A stretch of DNA of 64,000 nt from Sphingomonas flavescens (GTDB lineage: Bacteria > Pseudomonadota > Alphaproteobacteria > Sphingomonadales > Sphingomonadaceae), in assembly GCF_030866745.1 (NCBI RefSeq), contig NZ_CP133016.1, forward strand, positions 992,001 through 1,056,000, written 5' to 3'. A model generated the notes under the pieces. It was given only the letters and a program-made list of their open reading frames with translations, did not search any database and was not told the DNA's origin. A program made the position numbers and the translations under genes. Shown here piece after piece: positions 26,581-35,807 of this stretch. Numbering within the stretch: the stretch's first letter is position 1; every line of letters begins with the position of its first letter.

Positions 26581-26799
26581 TCAACCGCCTCCGACGAAAT
26601 GGACGATCTCATACGCATCGCCCTCACTAACCTGGACCTCATCGAACGTCCCGCGCGGGACGATCTCGCGATTGCGCTCGACCGCCACCTTGCGCGGATC
26701 GAGCCCAAGCTCGCCGAGCATGCCGGCGATCGTCGTCCCCGCGCTAACGCGGCGCGGCTCGCCGTTCAGCTGGATGCCGATGCTTTCCTTGAGGTCCAT
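26581..26799 (-). CDS. thiS: Sulfur carrier protein ThiS
   Basis: 72 aa from the ATG at 26799; the longer open frame to 27150 is not needed for the fold. It has the beta-grasp layout of a ubiquitin-like carrier (IGIQLNGEPRRV, AGMLGELGLDPRKVAVERN, EIVPRGTFDEV, DAYEIVHFVGGG). The C-terminus ends in glycines, the site that is adenylated and converted to the thiocarboxylate used by ThiG. Its stop codon abuts the thiG start with no gap (TGA then GTG), so translation is coupled. It is divergent from accB. Confidence 0.93.
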   Translation of the reverse strand: MDLKESIGIQLNGEPRRVSAGTTIAGMLGELGLDPRKVAVERNREIVPRGTFDEVQVSEGDAYEIVHFVGGG

Positions 26800-26907
26800 G
26801 CGGAACCGCAATAGGAGCGGCGCTCCCCCTCGCCAAGTCGTGCGAAGGCTGGACGCAACACCGCTCGTCTGACAGAGCGCACCGCCGACAGGAATAACAG
26901 GAAGACC

Positions 26908-27431
26908 ATGGCTCAAGCGAAAGATCCCGGCGCCGCTGGCGAGAAGAAAGGCGACATGCGCATCGATACGAAATTGGTGCGTGAGCTTGCCGAATTGCTG
27001 AGCGAGAATTCGCTGACCGAGATCGCCGTCGAGGACGGAGACCGCCGTATAACCGTGAAGCGCGAAGCGCCGGCCATGATCAGCGCCGCCGCTGCCGCGC
27101 CGATGTATACCGCGGCCGCCGCGCCCGCGCTGACCGCGCCGCCGATGCACGCCAAGGAAGACCTCGGCGCCCCCGCGGCACCGGCCGAGGATGCCGGCGG
27201 TAACGCCGTTAAATCCCCAATGGTGGGCACCGCTTTCCTTTCGCCCGAGCCCGGCGCCGCGCCGTTCGTCGAAGTCGGCAAAACCGTAAAGGCCGGCGAC
27301 ACATTGCTCATTGTCGAGGCGATGAAAGTCATGAACCCGATCACCGCGCCGGAAGCGGGCACGATCAAGAAGGTCATGATCAGCGACGGCCAGCCGGTCG
27401 AGTTCGATCAGCCGCTGGTGATCATCGGCTG

Positions 27432-27432
<1 letters not shown>
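26908..27432 (+). CDS. accB: Biotin carboxyl carrier protein of acetyl-CoA carboxylase
   Basis: 174 aa. The N-terminal helix ([22 protein letters not shown]) is followed by an Ala/Pro-rich flexible linker at about 50-100. The C-terminal biotinyl domain carries the EAMKVMNPI motif with the biotin-accepting Lys140. The protein shuttles carboxybiotin between AccC and the AccAD transferase in fatty-acid synthesis. Its stop overlaps the start of accC (TGATG). This accB-accC pair and the aat-DUF2155-NDUFA12 genes about 3.3 kb further on are usually contiguous in alphaproteobacteria. Confidence 0.97.
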
Positions 27433-28787
<1,355 letters not shown>

Positions 28788-28791
28788 GAGC

Positions 28792-28813
28792 GGGGCGGCA
28801 AGAAAGCCGCCCC
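28792..28813. terminator. Hairpin between convergent accC and small secreted protein gene
   Basis: GGGGCGGC (28792-28799) and GCCGCCCC (28806-28813) pair perfectly around the loop AAGAAA. It sits 5 bp after the accC stop and before the stop of the convergent minus-strand gene. Neither strand has a good T-run, so termination may rely on the hairpin with Rho or be weak. Confidence 0.5.
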
Positions 28814-28821
28814 ACCCGTCC

Positions 28822-29058
28822 TTAGCGATAACGCCATTCGTTTTGGTGCCGGTAGCGGTGGCGCCACCAGCGGTTGTTGTACCAGTACCCTCGGCCCGGA
28901 TAGTAGCGGCCCACGACCCAACGCTGGCCGCGGTTCGGCACACAGCGGCCGTTTGGCGCACGATGGAAGCCGACGCCGCAACCCTGGCGGGCGACGGCTG
29001 GCGTCGAAGCGGTCAGCGCCGCTGCGGACACTACGCCAAGTGCGATTGCCAATTTCAT
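28822..29058 (-). CDS. Small secreted Gly/Tyr/Arg-rich protein
   Basis: 78 aa from the ATG at 29058; the open frame continues to 29100. A signal peptide (MKLAIALGVVSAAALTAS, cleaved near PAVA) precedes a short mature part with GCGVGFHRAPNGRCVPN, a two-cysteine motif I have seen in many small exported proteins of sphingomonads and rhizobia. A tail of Tyr, Trp, Arg and His (YYPGRGYWYNNRWWRHR) follows. No function is assigned to this family. A possible EcfG-type promoter lies just upstream, which would place it under general stress control. Confidence 0.68.
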   Translation of the reverse strand: MKLAIALGVVSAAALTASTPAVARQGCGVGFHRAPNGRCVPNRGQRWVVGRYYPGRGYWYNNRWWRHRYRHQNEWRYR

Positions 29059-29085
29059 GGACTTTCTCCTCTCTGAGGAAGCGCC

Positions 29086-29111
29086 AACTCCGCGTCGCAA
29101 AGGCGCGTTCC
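29086..29111 (-). promoter_or_regulatory. Possible EcfG (general stress sigma factor) promoter
   Basis: On the minus strand GGAAC (29111-29107) is followed after 17 bases by AGTT (29089-29086), ending 27 bp before the start of the small secreted protein gene. The alphaproteobacterial EcfG consensus is GGAAC-N16/17-CGTT, so there is one mismatch in the -10 element. Weak evidence. Confidence 0.3.
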
Positions 29112-29207
29112 ATGAACTTTAGTTAAGGGTACAATGCCTGGCAGCGTCGAACCAACGGACCGCCCGGCCGTTTGACGTGGGCGCTTCATCCGGTCGAAGG
29201 ACGGCAG

Positions 29208-29909
29208 GTGGCCAGTTATCGGGGAACAGCAGATCGCGGGGAACGGGCCGGCGCTCTCGCCGCAGTTGCTGCGGTCCACGTCGCGCTAGCCTTTATCATC
29301 CTGACCGGGCTCAGCGTCCCGATCTTCCGACATGCGGCTGAACGAATCACGACGATCGTTATCGAGTCGGCGCCTCCAGCTGTCCAGCCACCGCCCAAAC
29401 CCATCCCGAAGCGCGAGTCCGCGAAGCGGCCAGAAGGGGCAGCGTCCAAACGCGCCGATCCCACACCTGTTGTTGCACCGGAAGCGAAGCTGCCGGTGCC
29501 GACCCCCATACCTGCGGCCAAAGTTGCGGGCACGGGCGCGCAGTCCAATTCGGGCGCCGCGGCGTCAGGCACTGGCTCCGGTGCGGGGGGCCAGGGATTG
29601 GGCGCCGGCGGCGGCGGCGATACGAGCGGCTACACGCCCGCCCGGCGCATCTCGAAAATACCCGATAGCGAGTATCGCGCTCTCTCTCGCACCGGCATCC
29701 GGAGCGGCAGCGTAGGCGTAACGATCAAGGTCGACACCGATGGCACCGTCAGCAATTGCCGCGTCGCCCGTTCCAGCGGCGATCCATCGATCGACGGCCT
29801 TATGTGCCGCCTCACCCTGCAATATGTGCGGTTCGATCCCGCGCGCGACAATCTCGGGCGTCCCGTCGCTCAGGACATCACCTTCTTTCCGAACTGGTAC
29901 CGGCCCTAG
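29208..29909 (+). CDS. TonB-like energy transducer, copy 2
   Basis: 233 aa from a GTG at 29208. This start has GAAGGA about six bases upstream, and the resulting N-terminus aligns with that of the paralogue at 8960-9679; the frame is open to a TTG at 29172. One membrane helix (AALAAVAAVHVALAFIILTG region) precedes a Pro/Ala/Lys spacer (PPPKPIPKRE) and a Gly-rich stretch. The TonB C-terminal domain runs from about residue 145 (GSVGVTIKVDTDG, VRFDPARDNLGRPVA) with cysteines SNCRV and LMCRL at the same places as in copy 1. No ExbBD genes are adjacent. It converges on the L,D-transpeptidase gene with a four-base overlap. Confidence 0.87.
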   Translation: MASYRGTADRGERAGALAAVAAVHVALAFIILTGLSVPIFRHAAERITTIVIESAPPAVQPPPKPIPKRESAKRPEGAASKRADPTPVVAPEAKLPVPTPIPAAKVAGTGAQSNSGAAASGTGSGAGGQGLGAGGGGDTSGYTPARRISKIPDSEYRALSRTGIRSGSVGVTIKVDTDGTVSNCRVARSSGDPSIDGLMCRLTLQYVRFDPARDNLGRPVAQDITFFPNWYRP

Positions 29910-31279
29910 CGGCTCGCCGTTGCCGCGGCCCCAGTCGTTGCTGCCGTCCCGGTTGCGGCCAGCCGCGCCGCATCGCGTCCGTACACGTCATCGAAATAGG
30001 CGATTGACGAGTTCGGCTGACCGTCGGGCAAGGCGGTCAGATACGTGATGTACACTGGCACCGGCATCTGCAGCGGCACCCGCTCCTCCGTTCCTGCGCT
30101 TTCCCAGTCCAGGTCGCGTCCGAACAGCCAGCGGCCCAGCCGCGCCGCATCGCCGAGGCGCACGCAGCCGCCGCTATAAAGGCGCGACGCCTCGGTGAAG
30201 AGTTCGCGCTCCGGATTGTCGTGCAGGTAGATCCCCGCCTCGTTGGGGAACATGAACTTCATCCGCCCCATGGAATTATGCGGTCCCGGCAACTGGCGGA
30301 TCCGTACCTCGACCTTGCCCGCCGCGACGGCTTTCCAGTCGATCGTCTTGGGATCGATGATCTGGGCGTTCTCGTCCCAATCCGACAACACCTGATAGCC
30401 GAGGTCGTCGAGGTATTTCGTGCCGCGCCTGACGGTGTTTGGTGCGATCCGCTCGGCCGCGAGGTCGGGCGGCACGAACCAATAAGGATTAAGGCTCGCG
30501 AAACGGATATAAGCGGTCATCAGCGGCGTCGGATATTTGGGCTTGCCGACCACCACGACCATCGAATCGACCGGCTTGCCGTCTTCGAACATGTACAGGC
30601 GTTGCTGGGCCGCATTGACGACGATGTACCGTTGCTTGCCCGCCGGCAGCGCGCGTGCTCGTTCGAGGTTCAGCGACAGCAACTGGCGCTGATGTTCGTC
30701 GGCATATTGATGGTTGGCGAGTGCCTGTCGCAACTGCGCATAATAGGGGTGCATCCAGCCCATGCTGCGGATGTATTCGCGCAGGGATGGTTGGGCTGAG
30801 GCGGTAAGCAGCGCGGCCAGCGGTGAGGGCGGCTTCGGACGCAATTGCGGATCGACGTAAATGATCCCGATGTTGGGATCGCGCATCAGGTCGCTGACAT
30901 AGGCGACGAACGCCGCAGACATCTGCTGCTCGGCAGCGTCGACGTCTTTCTTCTTCGCCCGCGGATTGCGGGCGGCGGCCAGCGCCTGTTGCAGGGCCGG
31001 CACGTTGTATTTGTCGGGGTATAGGCCATCGAGACTGGCGGTGGACAGAAGGCTAAGCAGTTGCTGCGCGGCGTCCCCGGCCGTCGGCGCCAGCCAGAGT
31101 GGATAGCCGTTCCGCGCCTTGTAGAAGTCGGCGACGCCCTGGCCTTGAGTCTGCGCGACCGCCGGAAGCGGCGGCGCGGCCGCCGCAATCGTAGGAACCG
31201 CGACCGCGAACGCGGCGGCAGCCATCGTCAACTTTCGAAAAAAGTGCACCGGCGCGCGGCCGGTGCACTCGATACGCAT
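29906..31279 (-). CDS. L,D-transpeptidase (YcbB/YkuD family)
   Basis: 457 aa from the ATG at 31279; a second ATG at 31225 would shorten the signal peptide. The exported protein has an N-terminal peptidoglycan-associated region (VADFYKARNGYPLWL, LDGLYPDKYNVPALQQAL) and a YkuD catalytic domain with YLHDNPERELF and the nucleophile in YSGGCVRLGD (Cys372). These enzymes form 3-3 cross-links or attach proteins to peptidoglycan in the periplasm. Codons 5-15 contain a perfect 10-bp hairpin followed by six T residues, annotated separately. It is 62 bp downstream of the EF-hand/glycine-zipper lipoprotein gene on the same strand. Confidence 0.92.
   Translation of the reverse strand: MRIECTGRAPVHFFRKLTMAAAAFAVAVPTIAAAAPPLPAVAQTQGQGVADFYKARNGYPLWLAPTAGDAAQQLLSLLSTASLDGLYPDKYNVPALQQALAAARNPRAKKKDVDAAEQQMSAAFVAYVSDLMRDPNIGIIYVDPQLRPKPPSPLAALLTASAQPSLREYIRSMGWMHPYYAQLRQALANHQYADEHQRQLLSLNLERARALPAGKQRYIVVNAAQQRLYMFEDGKPVDSMVVVVGKPKYPTPLMTAYIRFASLNPYWFVPPDLAAERIAPNTVRRGTKYLDDLGYQVLSDWDENAQIIDPKTIDWKAVAAGKVEVRIRQLPGPHNSMGRMKFMFPNEAGIYLHDNPERELFTEASRLYSGGCVRLGDAARLGRWLFGRDLDWESAGTEERVPLQMPVPVYITYLTALPDGQPNSSIAYFDDVYGRDAARLAATGTAATTGAAATASR
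31238..31268 (-). terminator. Terminator-like hairpin with T6 inside the start of the L,D-transpeptidase gene
   Basis: Reading the minus strand, GTGCACCGGC (31268-31259) pairs perfectly with GCCGGTGCAC (31253-31244) around a 5-base loop, and TTTTTT (31243-31238) follows at once. This is the layout of an intrinsic terminator, placed within codons 5-15 or, if translation starts at 31225, in the leader. It may act as an attenuator. Confidence 0.5.
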
Positions 31280-31341
31280 ATTCTTCACGCTTCTTCCAAT
31301 CGGATGTCCCGTCACGGACCCGCCTTGACGGGACCCGTTTG

Positions 31342-31911
31342 TTAGCCGCGTTCGCCGCTGCGCGACGGAGCCGGGGCCGGCATCGGAGCCGGTGCCGGAG
31401 CCGCCGAAGCCGGTCCGCCTGCGTAATACTGGCCGTTGTAGACGTATCCGTCCACCCGCCCGTCGTTGTCCCGGTCGGCCCACACCGCGCCGGCAAGACC
31501 GCCTACCGCGGCGCCGATGACTGCGCCCTGAAGGACGCTGACGCCCGGGATGACCGCACCGGCAACCGCGCCAAGCGCCGCGCCGCCCAGAGCACCCGTG
31601 GCCGCGCTGCCCAGAACGCTGCGGGTCGACGGATCATAGCCCTGCGGGGTACCGGCATAATATTGGCCGTTGTAGGTATAGCCATCGACGTAACCGTCAT
31701 TGTTCGTGTCCGACCAGACAGCACCGGCCAGGCCACCGATGGCCGCACCGACCGCTGCGCCTTCGATCACGCTGACGCCAGGAACCACGGCGCCGACAGC
31801 CGCGCCGCCGATACCGCCGATCGCGGCGTCCTGTGCAACGCGCGGATTTTGGGCGCACGCACCGAGCATGGCAGTGCCGCCAAGCGCCAGGGCTAGAAAT
31901 GATTTACGCAT
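31342..31911 (-). CDS. Lipoprotein with duplicated glycine-zipper and EF-hand-like modules
   Basis: 189 aa from the ATG at 31911 (open to 31953). Lipobox LGAC at about 17-20. The mature protein is an internal duplication of roughly 60 residues: each unit has a glycine zipper (IGGAAVGAVVPGVSV, ALGAVAGAVIPGVSV), then AAIGGLAGAVW or AAVGGLAGAVW, then a calcium-loop-like DTNNDGYVDG or DRDNDGRVDG, then YNGQYYAG. The DxDxDG-type loops resemble dockerin or EF-hand calcium sites. The tail is Ala/Pro-rich. It probably lies in the outer membrane; function is unknown. It precedes the L,D-transpeptidase gene. Confidence 0.78.
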   Translation of the reverse strand: MRKSFLALALGGTAMLGACAQNPRVAQDAAIGGIGGAAVGAVVPGVSVIEGAAVGAAIGGLAGAVWSDTNNDGYVDGYTYNGQYYAGTPQGYDPSTRSVLGSAATGALGGAALGAVAGAVIPGVSVLQGAVIGAAVGGLAGAVWADRDNDGRVDGYVYNGQYYAGGPASAAPAPAPMPAPAPSRSGERG

Positions 31912-32109
31912 CGCTCTTTCTCCCGTTCTGATGAGCTGCTTGAACATGCGCACGCCGCCGCTACCGCGAGCGACGGTACATGTTACAGATGCGGGAACGA
32001 CGACTTCGGCTCATCGTTCCGCCGCCGCGACGACGAAGCGATTCAAAAACGCGGTGGCGGCATTTACCAAGCGTTTAACTGGCTGAATCCGTTCGGGAAG
32101 AATTAGAGC

Positions 32110-32457
32110 ATGAAAGCGACGATTTTTCACAATCCCAAATGCGGAACTTCCCGCAAGACACTCGAAATCCTGCGCAACGAGGGATGCGATGTGTGGATTA
32201 AGGAATATCTGAAGACCCCGCCCACGCGCGAAGAACTGGTCGCATTGTACCGTCGGGCCGGGCTCACGCCGCGCGACGGACTCCGATCCAAGGAACCCTT
32301 GGCGGCCGAACTCGATCTCAACCGGCCCGACGTGACCGACGGCGAGATCCTCGACGCGATGGTGCAGCACCCGATCCTTATCGAGCGGCCTCTTGTCGAG
32401 ACAAGCAACGGGGTCCGCCTGTGTCGCCCGCAGGACAAGGTCCGCGAGATCCTGTAG
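32110..32457 (+). CDS. arsC: ArsC-family reductase (glutaredoxin-coupled arsenate reductase or YffB/Spx-like)
   Basis: 115 aa, full length. The catalytic cysteine is Cys11 in HNPKCGTSRKTLEIL; IKEYLKTPPTREEL, RSKEPLAAEL and HPILIERPLVET follow, including the Arg of the ERP segment that with two other arginines binds arsenate in plasmid ArsC. No arsR, arsB or acr3 gene is nearby, so a housekeeping role is possible. It is followed after nine bases by aat. It lies in the block separating accBC from aat. Confidence 0.85.
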   Translation: MKATIFHNPKCGTSRKTLEILRNEGCDVWIKEYLKTPPTREELVALYRRAGLTPRDGLRSKEPLAAELDLNRPDVTDGEILDAMVQHPILIERPLVETSNGVRLCRPQDKVREIL

Positions 32458-32466
32458 GCGCGCTGC

Positions 32467-33204
32467 ATGAGCCGGCTCGACCCGCGCCTGCTGTTGCAGG
32501 GCTACGCCAGCGGCATTTTCCCGATGGCCGACAGCCGCGATGCCGAAGAACTGTTCTGGGTCGAACCGCGCAGTCGAGCCATCCTGCCGCTCGACGGCTT
32601 CCACCTGTCGCGCTCGTTGCGACGAACGATCCGCTCCGGGCGGTTCGAAGTCACCCGAGACCGCGCCTTTCCCGAAGTCATCACCGCCTGCGCCGATCGG
32701 GAGGAGACGTGGATCAATGCCGAGATCGAACGGGCTGTCCTCGCGCTCCATGCGTCCGGCCATGCGCACTCGATCGAGGTGTGGTCAGGTGCGGAACTCG
32801 TCGGCGGCCTTTATGGGGTAAATCTCGGTCGCGCCTTTTTCGGCGAGAGTATGTTCAGCCGTGCGACGGACGCCTCGAAGGTGGCGCTGGCCTGGCTGGT
32901 CGCGCGGCTCAAGGCAGGGAATTTCACCCTGCTCGATTGCCAATTCATGACCGAGCACCTGGCCTCGCTCGGCGCAGTGAACGTCAGCCGTGACGACTAT
33001 GTGGCGTTATTGTCCGCCGCGCTTGGCGGCGTGGCCTCGGTCGAAGGTGGCGGCGGGGCGGCATCCGTCGCAGGCGCAGCGGCTCGGGCGGGCGACGAAG
33101 CAGACTTCTTTGCATTCGATGCGTTGCTGGAGCTTGCCGGGGAAGCGGGCGCGGACGGTCCGGCCGGATACGTCATCTCGCAACTCTTGGGCCACACGTC
33201 ATAG
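32467..33204 (+). CDS. aat: Leucyl/phenylalanyl-tRNA-protein transferase
   Basis: 245 aa. Aat adds Leu or Phe to proteins with N-terminal Arg or Lys, marking them for ClpAP. Signatures are [68 protein letters not shown] and [16 protein letters not shown]. After about residue 180 the protein is low-complexity Gly/Ala until the end [12 protein letters not shown], which matches the conserved tail of alphaproteobacterial Aat proteins. The last 208 bp overlap the DUF2155 gene on the opposite strand, so the divergent stretch may reflect that constraint. Confidence 0.95.
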   Translation: MSRLDPRLLLQGYASGIFPMADSRDAEELFWVEPRSRAILPLDGFHLSRSLRRTIRSGRFEVTRDRAFPEVITACADREETWINAEIERAVLALHASGHAHSIEVWSGAELVGGLYGVNLGRAFFGESMFSRATDASKVALAWLVARLKAGNFTLLDCQFMTEHLASLGAVNVSRDDYVALLSAALGGVASVEGGGGAASVAGAAARAGDEADFFAFDALLELAGEAGADGPAGYVISQLLGHTS

Positions 33205-33608
33205 ACAGGGTGTTCGACGACGTTGAGCGACGGCGATTCCTTGTAGAGCCAGCCCGAGAACACGCGTTTCCACTGCTTGTCCGGTTGCTGCACGTCTAGC
33301 TGGACGAAGGCGCCGGTCAGCTTCTCCGCTTCCCACGGCGCCGTCGCCTCACAAGCGCGCAGCCGGACGATCGCATCTTTCCAGCGCATCGATTGGCCGG
33401 GCCGCAGGGCCACCGTCTGGGTAATGCCGTTGCGCTTGTTCAGGATGCCGAGCACGGCGACGCGCTGCGCCATCGGGGTGACGCCGCCCTGCCCGCTGGC
33501 CGTCGCCGGCGCCTGCCGTGCCTGAGGCAGCGGCGTTCCCTGCTGCTTGTCGCCCTTGCCGCAGGCGGCGAGGGCCAGCGCGGTCAGCGCGACGCCCGCG
33601 ATCCGCAC
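32997..33608 (-). CDS. DUF2155 lipoprotein
   Basis: 203 aa from a GTG at 33608, two bases after the NDUFA12 stop. The lipobox is LAAC near residue 17. The domain contains [61 protein letters not shown] and a tail of Ser/Ala/Pro to the end. DUF2155 is an alphaproteobacterial family always found beside NDUFA12 and aat; its role is unknown, though the company of a complex I accessory subunit has suggested envelope or respiratory involvement. The final third lies antisense to the aat 3' end. Confidence 0.88.
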   Translation of the reverse strand: MRIAGVALTALALAACGKGDKQQGTPLPQARQAPATASGQGGVTPMAQRVAVLGILNKRNGITQTVALRPGQSMRWKDAIVRLRACEATAPWEAEKLTGAFVQLDVQQPDKQWKRVFSGWLYKESPSLNVVEHPVYDVWPKSCEMTYPAGPSAPASPASSSNASNAKKSASSPARAAAPATDAAPPPPSTEATPPSAADNNAT

Positions 33609-33610
33609 GT

Positions 33611-33994
33611 CTATTCGGGGATCCAGGGCTCGTAATCCCCGGTCGACGCGGGGCGCAGCTTGCCGGAGCCAAGCGCGCCGTCGGGCCGGAATGCCGCCAT
33701 CGTGCCGGTCAAATTCGGAGTCGGCGCCTGCTGGAACTTGCGTACCGGCGGCAGCGCCTTCTCGGGCAGGTCGGCGATCGTGCCACGGAGCCACAGCTGC
33801 CAGGCGGGGGGCACGACGCTGCCGTCGTTGTTGCCCGCGTATATCACCCAGCGACGCGCAGGGTCTTTCTTGCTCTGATAATAAACGTTGCCCGCGTCAT
33901 CGCGTCCGACTTCGTTTCCGAAGCGGCGCGTGAACAGCGATGTTCCCACCGTCGCGCCGTTCCACCAGGTGAAGATCTTCGCAAGAATGCCCAT
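33611..33994 (-). CDS. NADH:ubiquinone oxidoreductase accessory subunit NDUFA12 type
   Basis: 127 aa. The pattern WNGATVGTSLFTRRFGNEVGRDDAGNVYYQ (shown here only by its parts GTSLFTRRFG and VGRDDAGNVYY), RRWVIYAGNNDGS, VPPAWQLWLRG and a Pro-rich tail is the bacterial form of the complex I B17.2/NDUFA12 subunit. It is one of the few mitochondrial supernumerary complex I subunits found in alphaproteobacteria. The main nuo operon is not in this window. It is directly upstream of the DUF2155 gene and downstream of DUF192, the conserved order. Confidence 0.94.
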   Translation of the reverse strand: MGILAKIFTWWNGATVGTSLFTRRFGNEVGRDDAGNVYYQSKKDPARRWVIYAGNNDGSVVPPAWQLWLRGTIADLPEKALPPVRKFQQAPTPNLTGTMAAFRPDGALGSGKLRPASTGDYEPWIPE

Positions 33995-34041
33995 GGCCGC
34001 CGCCTCTGCCGGAAACCGCCCTCGCCTTCAAGCGAAGGATG

Positions 34042-34593
34042 TCAGCGCGACCAGCGAACCGTGTCGCCTTCCTTGATGCCCAGCTCCGCGGCGCGGCCGC
34101 TGCGGATCTCCAGCACTGCCGAGATCGGCTCGCCCGACGGCAGCGGCGTCAGGTCCATCGCCTCAGCCTTGGTGATCCGCCCGATCTTGCCGTCCGGACG
34201 GATGTAGATGATGTCGAGGGGCACCAGCGTGTTCTTCATCCAGAACGCTACTTCCTGTGCCGGCTCGTAGGGAAAGATCATGCCGCGATCGGGCGGCACA
34301 TCGGTGCGGAACATTAGGCCCCGCTCCTGCTGCTCAGGGGTGGCGGCGACCTCCACCGTGAACTTGTGGACACCGGTTTTCGAATGAATGGTCAGCGGCA
34401 CTTCGCGGAGCCCCGTTTGCGCGCCCGGCTGGGCAGCTTCGGTCGTATTTTGAGGCGCGTTCTGAGCCGGCGCCTGCGGACTGCAGGCCAGCAGACCCGC
34501 CAGGGCTACGGCGGCTAGGCCGGTACTTCTGAGTCGCGCAACTCGATCGCCGTCAGGCCCTTGTTGCTGGGCGCGATCCGCGCCTCCAACCAC
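34042..34593 (-). CDS. DUF192 lipoprotein
   Basis: About 183 aa. The domain is complete: VPLTIHSKTGVHKFTVEVA, QERGLMFRTDVPPDRGMIFPY, VAFWMKNTLVPLDIIYI and VLEIRSGRAAELGI. A signal-like segment LAAVALAGLLAC supplies a lipobox. No ATG, GTG or TTG occurs in frame close before it; the first is a GTG at 34593, which overlaps the cold-shock gene by 79 bp and gives an unusually long 24-residue leader. The true start is therefore uncertain. DUF192 proteins are small exported beta proteins of unknown role. Confidence 0.82.
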   Translation of the reverse strand: MVGGADRAQQQGPDGDRVARLRSTGLAAVALAGLLACSPQAPAQNAPQNTTEAAQPGAQTGLREVPLTIHSKTGVHKFTVEVAATPEQQERGLMFRTDVPPDRGMIFPYEPAQEVAFWMKNTLVPLDIIYIRPDGKIGRITKAEAMDLTPLPSGEPISAVLEIRSGRAAELGIKEGDTVRWSR

Positions 34594-35117
34594 TGGCCAG
34601 GCTCCAGATCCGGCAGATGCGACGAGCGGACCGTCTCCATGTGCACGAAGACGTCCTCGCCCCCGACCTCGTCCGGACGCTTGACGAACCCATAGCCGCG
34701 CACGCGGTTGAACCATTTGACCTCCACCGGCTCGAACGCACCGGCATTTTCCGCAAGGGCCTTGCGATCCGCGCGCTCACCCGATGGCATGGACGAGCGC
34801 GACTGCTGCGGCAAGGCCGATGAGGTATCGATGGAAATGACTCGCTTGGCCTGCAGTCCGCGGTCGAGACGGACCGGCACGCACTCGATCAACGCCCCTT
34901 CGGGCACGCTGCGGCGCCCATGCTCGCGCAAGACACTGAAATGGAGGAGCACATCCCCCTCCACGTCGTCGCTCACGAGGAAGCCGAAGCCACGCGTCGC
35001 ATCGAACCATTTCACCCGGCCGGTGATTGGTTCCAGCTCGTCCTGAATCGACTCTTCAGCGGGCTCCATCGCGGCCCGATCCCCTTCCTCGGCGACTTGC
35101 AAAGCGCTCAGTGCCAT
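34515..35117 (-). CDS. Double cold-shock-domain protein
   Basis: 200 aa from the ATG at 35117, preceded by AAGGG. Two cold-shock domains are present: TGRVKWFDATRGFGFLVSDD with DVLLHFSVL at about 30-90, and VEVKWFNRVRGYGFVKRPD with DVFVHMETV at about 130-195. Both keep the RNP1-type (GFGFL, GYGFV) and RNP2-type (VLLHF, VFVHM) single-strand nucleic-acid motifs. Double-domain CspA proteins are typical of alphaproteobacteria and act as RNA chaperones, often under growth-phase control. It overlaps the DUF192 gene downstream. Confidence 0.93.
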   Translation of the reverse strand: MALSALQVAEEGDRAAMEPAEESIQDELEPITGRVKWFDATRGFGFLVSDDVEGDVLLHFSVLREHGRRSVPEGALIECVPVRLDRGLQAKRVISIDTSSALPQQSRSSMPSGERADRKALAENAGAFEPVEVKWFNRVRGYGFVKRPDEVGGEDVFVHMETVRSSHLPDLEPGQWLEARIAPSNKGLTAIELRDSEVPA

Positions 35118-35157
35118 GACCCTTATTAACATGGGTGTGTGTGTCGGCAAACCGACT

Positions 35158-35724
35158 TTAATCGTCGGTAGACCGAACGAACTCACGTAATTGATCCTCA
35201 TCAACGTCTGCGCCCGGCGGCATGCTGGCAATGACCCGCGCCAATCCGAAACCGTGGCCGCCACGAATCATGGCGGCGATCCACCTCTCGCGCTGCGGGC
35301 GGTCTGGCTCAGCGTCCGCGAAGGGCCCCATCCGGCGCCGTCGCGCCAGCCGCACCGCCGAGCGGACGACCTCCTCATCCGCATGTCGCCGGGCCTCGGC
35401 ACCATCATCGTCGTCGACCCCGGCCAGCCTTAGCTTTTCCGTCAGCCGCCGCTTGCCATAGCCGCGCGCGGTCAGCGACCGCGACTGGCCCAGCGCATAT
35501 GCTGCGTCGTCAACGTAGCCGAGCTCGGCGAAGCGCGCGGCAAGTGCAGGGACATCCGACGGCCGCTCGCCCGCCCACCCCCGCTCGCGGATCTTTCGGT
35601 TGAGGTAGGCGGCCAGCTTCGCCTGCGTCGTCGCATATTTGCCGACATAGCGCAGCGCGAGTTCCTGCAGACGCTGCTGATCGAGCGGCGGCGGCACGCG
35701 GCGGGGTCGCTGAGATCGCTCCAC
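35158..35724 (-). CDS. recX: Regulatory protein RecX
   Basis: 188 aa from a GTG start. The three-helix RecX repeats are visible: ALRYVGKYATTQAKLAAYLNRKI, FAELGYVDDAAYALGQSRSLTARGYGKRRLTEKLRLAGV and the last repeat RGGHGFGLARVIASM. RecX binds within the RecA filament groove and limits RecA activity. recA is not adjacent. It is divergent from the acyl-AMP ligase gene and 40 bp upstream of the cold-shock gene on the same strand. Confidence 0.9.
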   Translation of the reverse strand: MERSQRPRRVPPPLDQQRLQELALRYVGKYATTQAKLAAYLNRKIRERGWAGERPSDVPALAARFAELGYVDDAAYALGQSRSLTARGYGKRRLTEKLRLAGVDDDDGAEARRHADEEVVRSAVRLARRRRMGPFADAEPDRPQRERWIAAMIRGGHGFGLARVIASMPPGADVDEDQLREFVRSTDD

Positions 35725-35807
35725 GCCCGATTTGTGCCACAGTCACCGGCCAAGGGAATAGCGGCTGCGGCTTTTGTGCGGCCCAACAGCCGATCGGGAA
35801 TGAAGGG

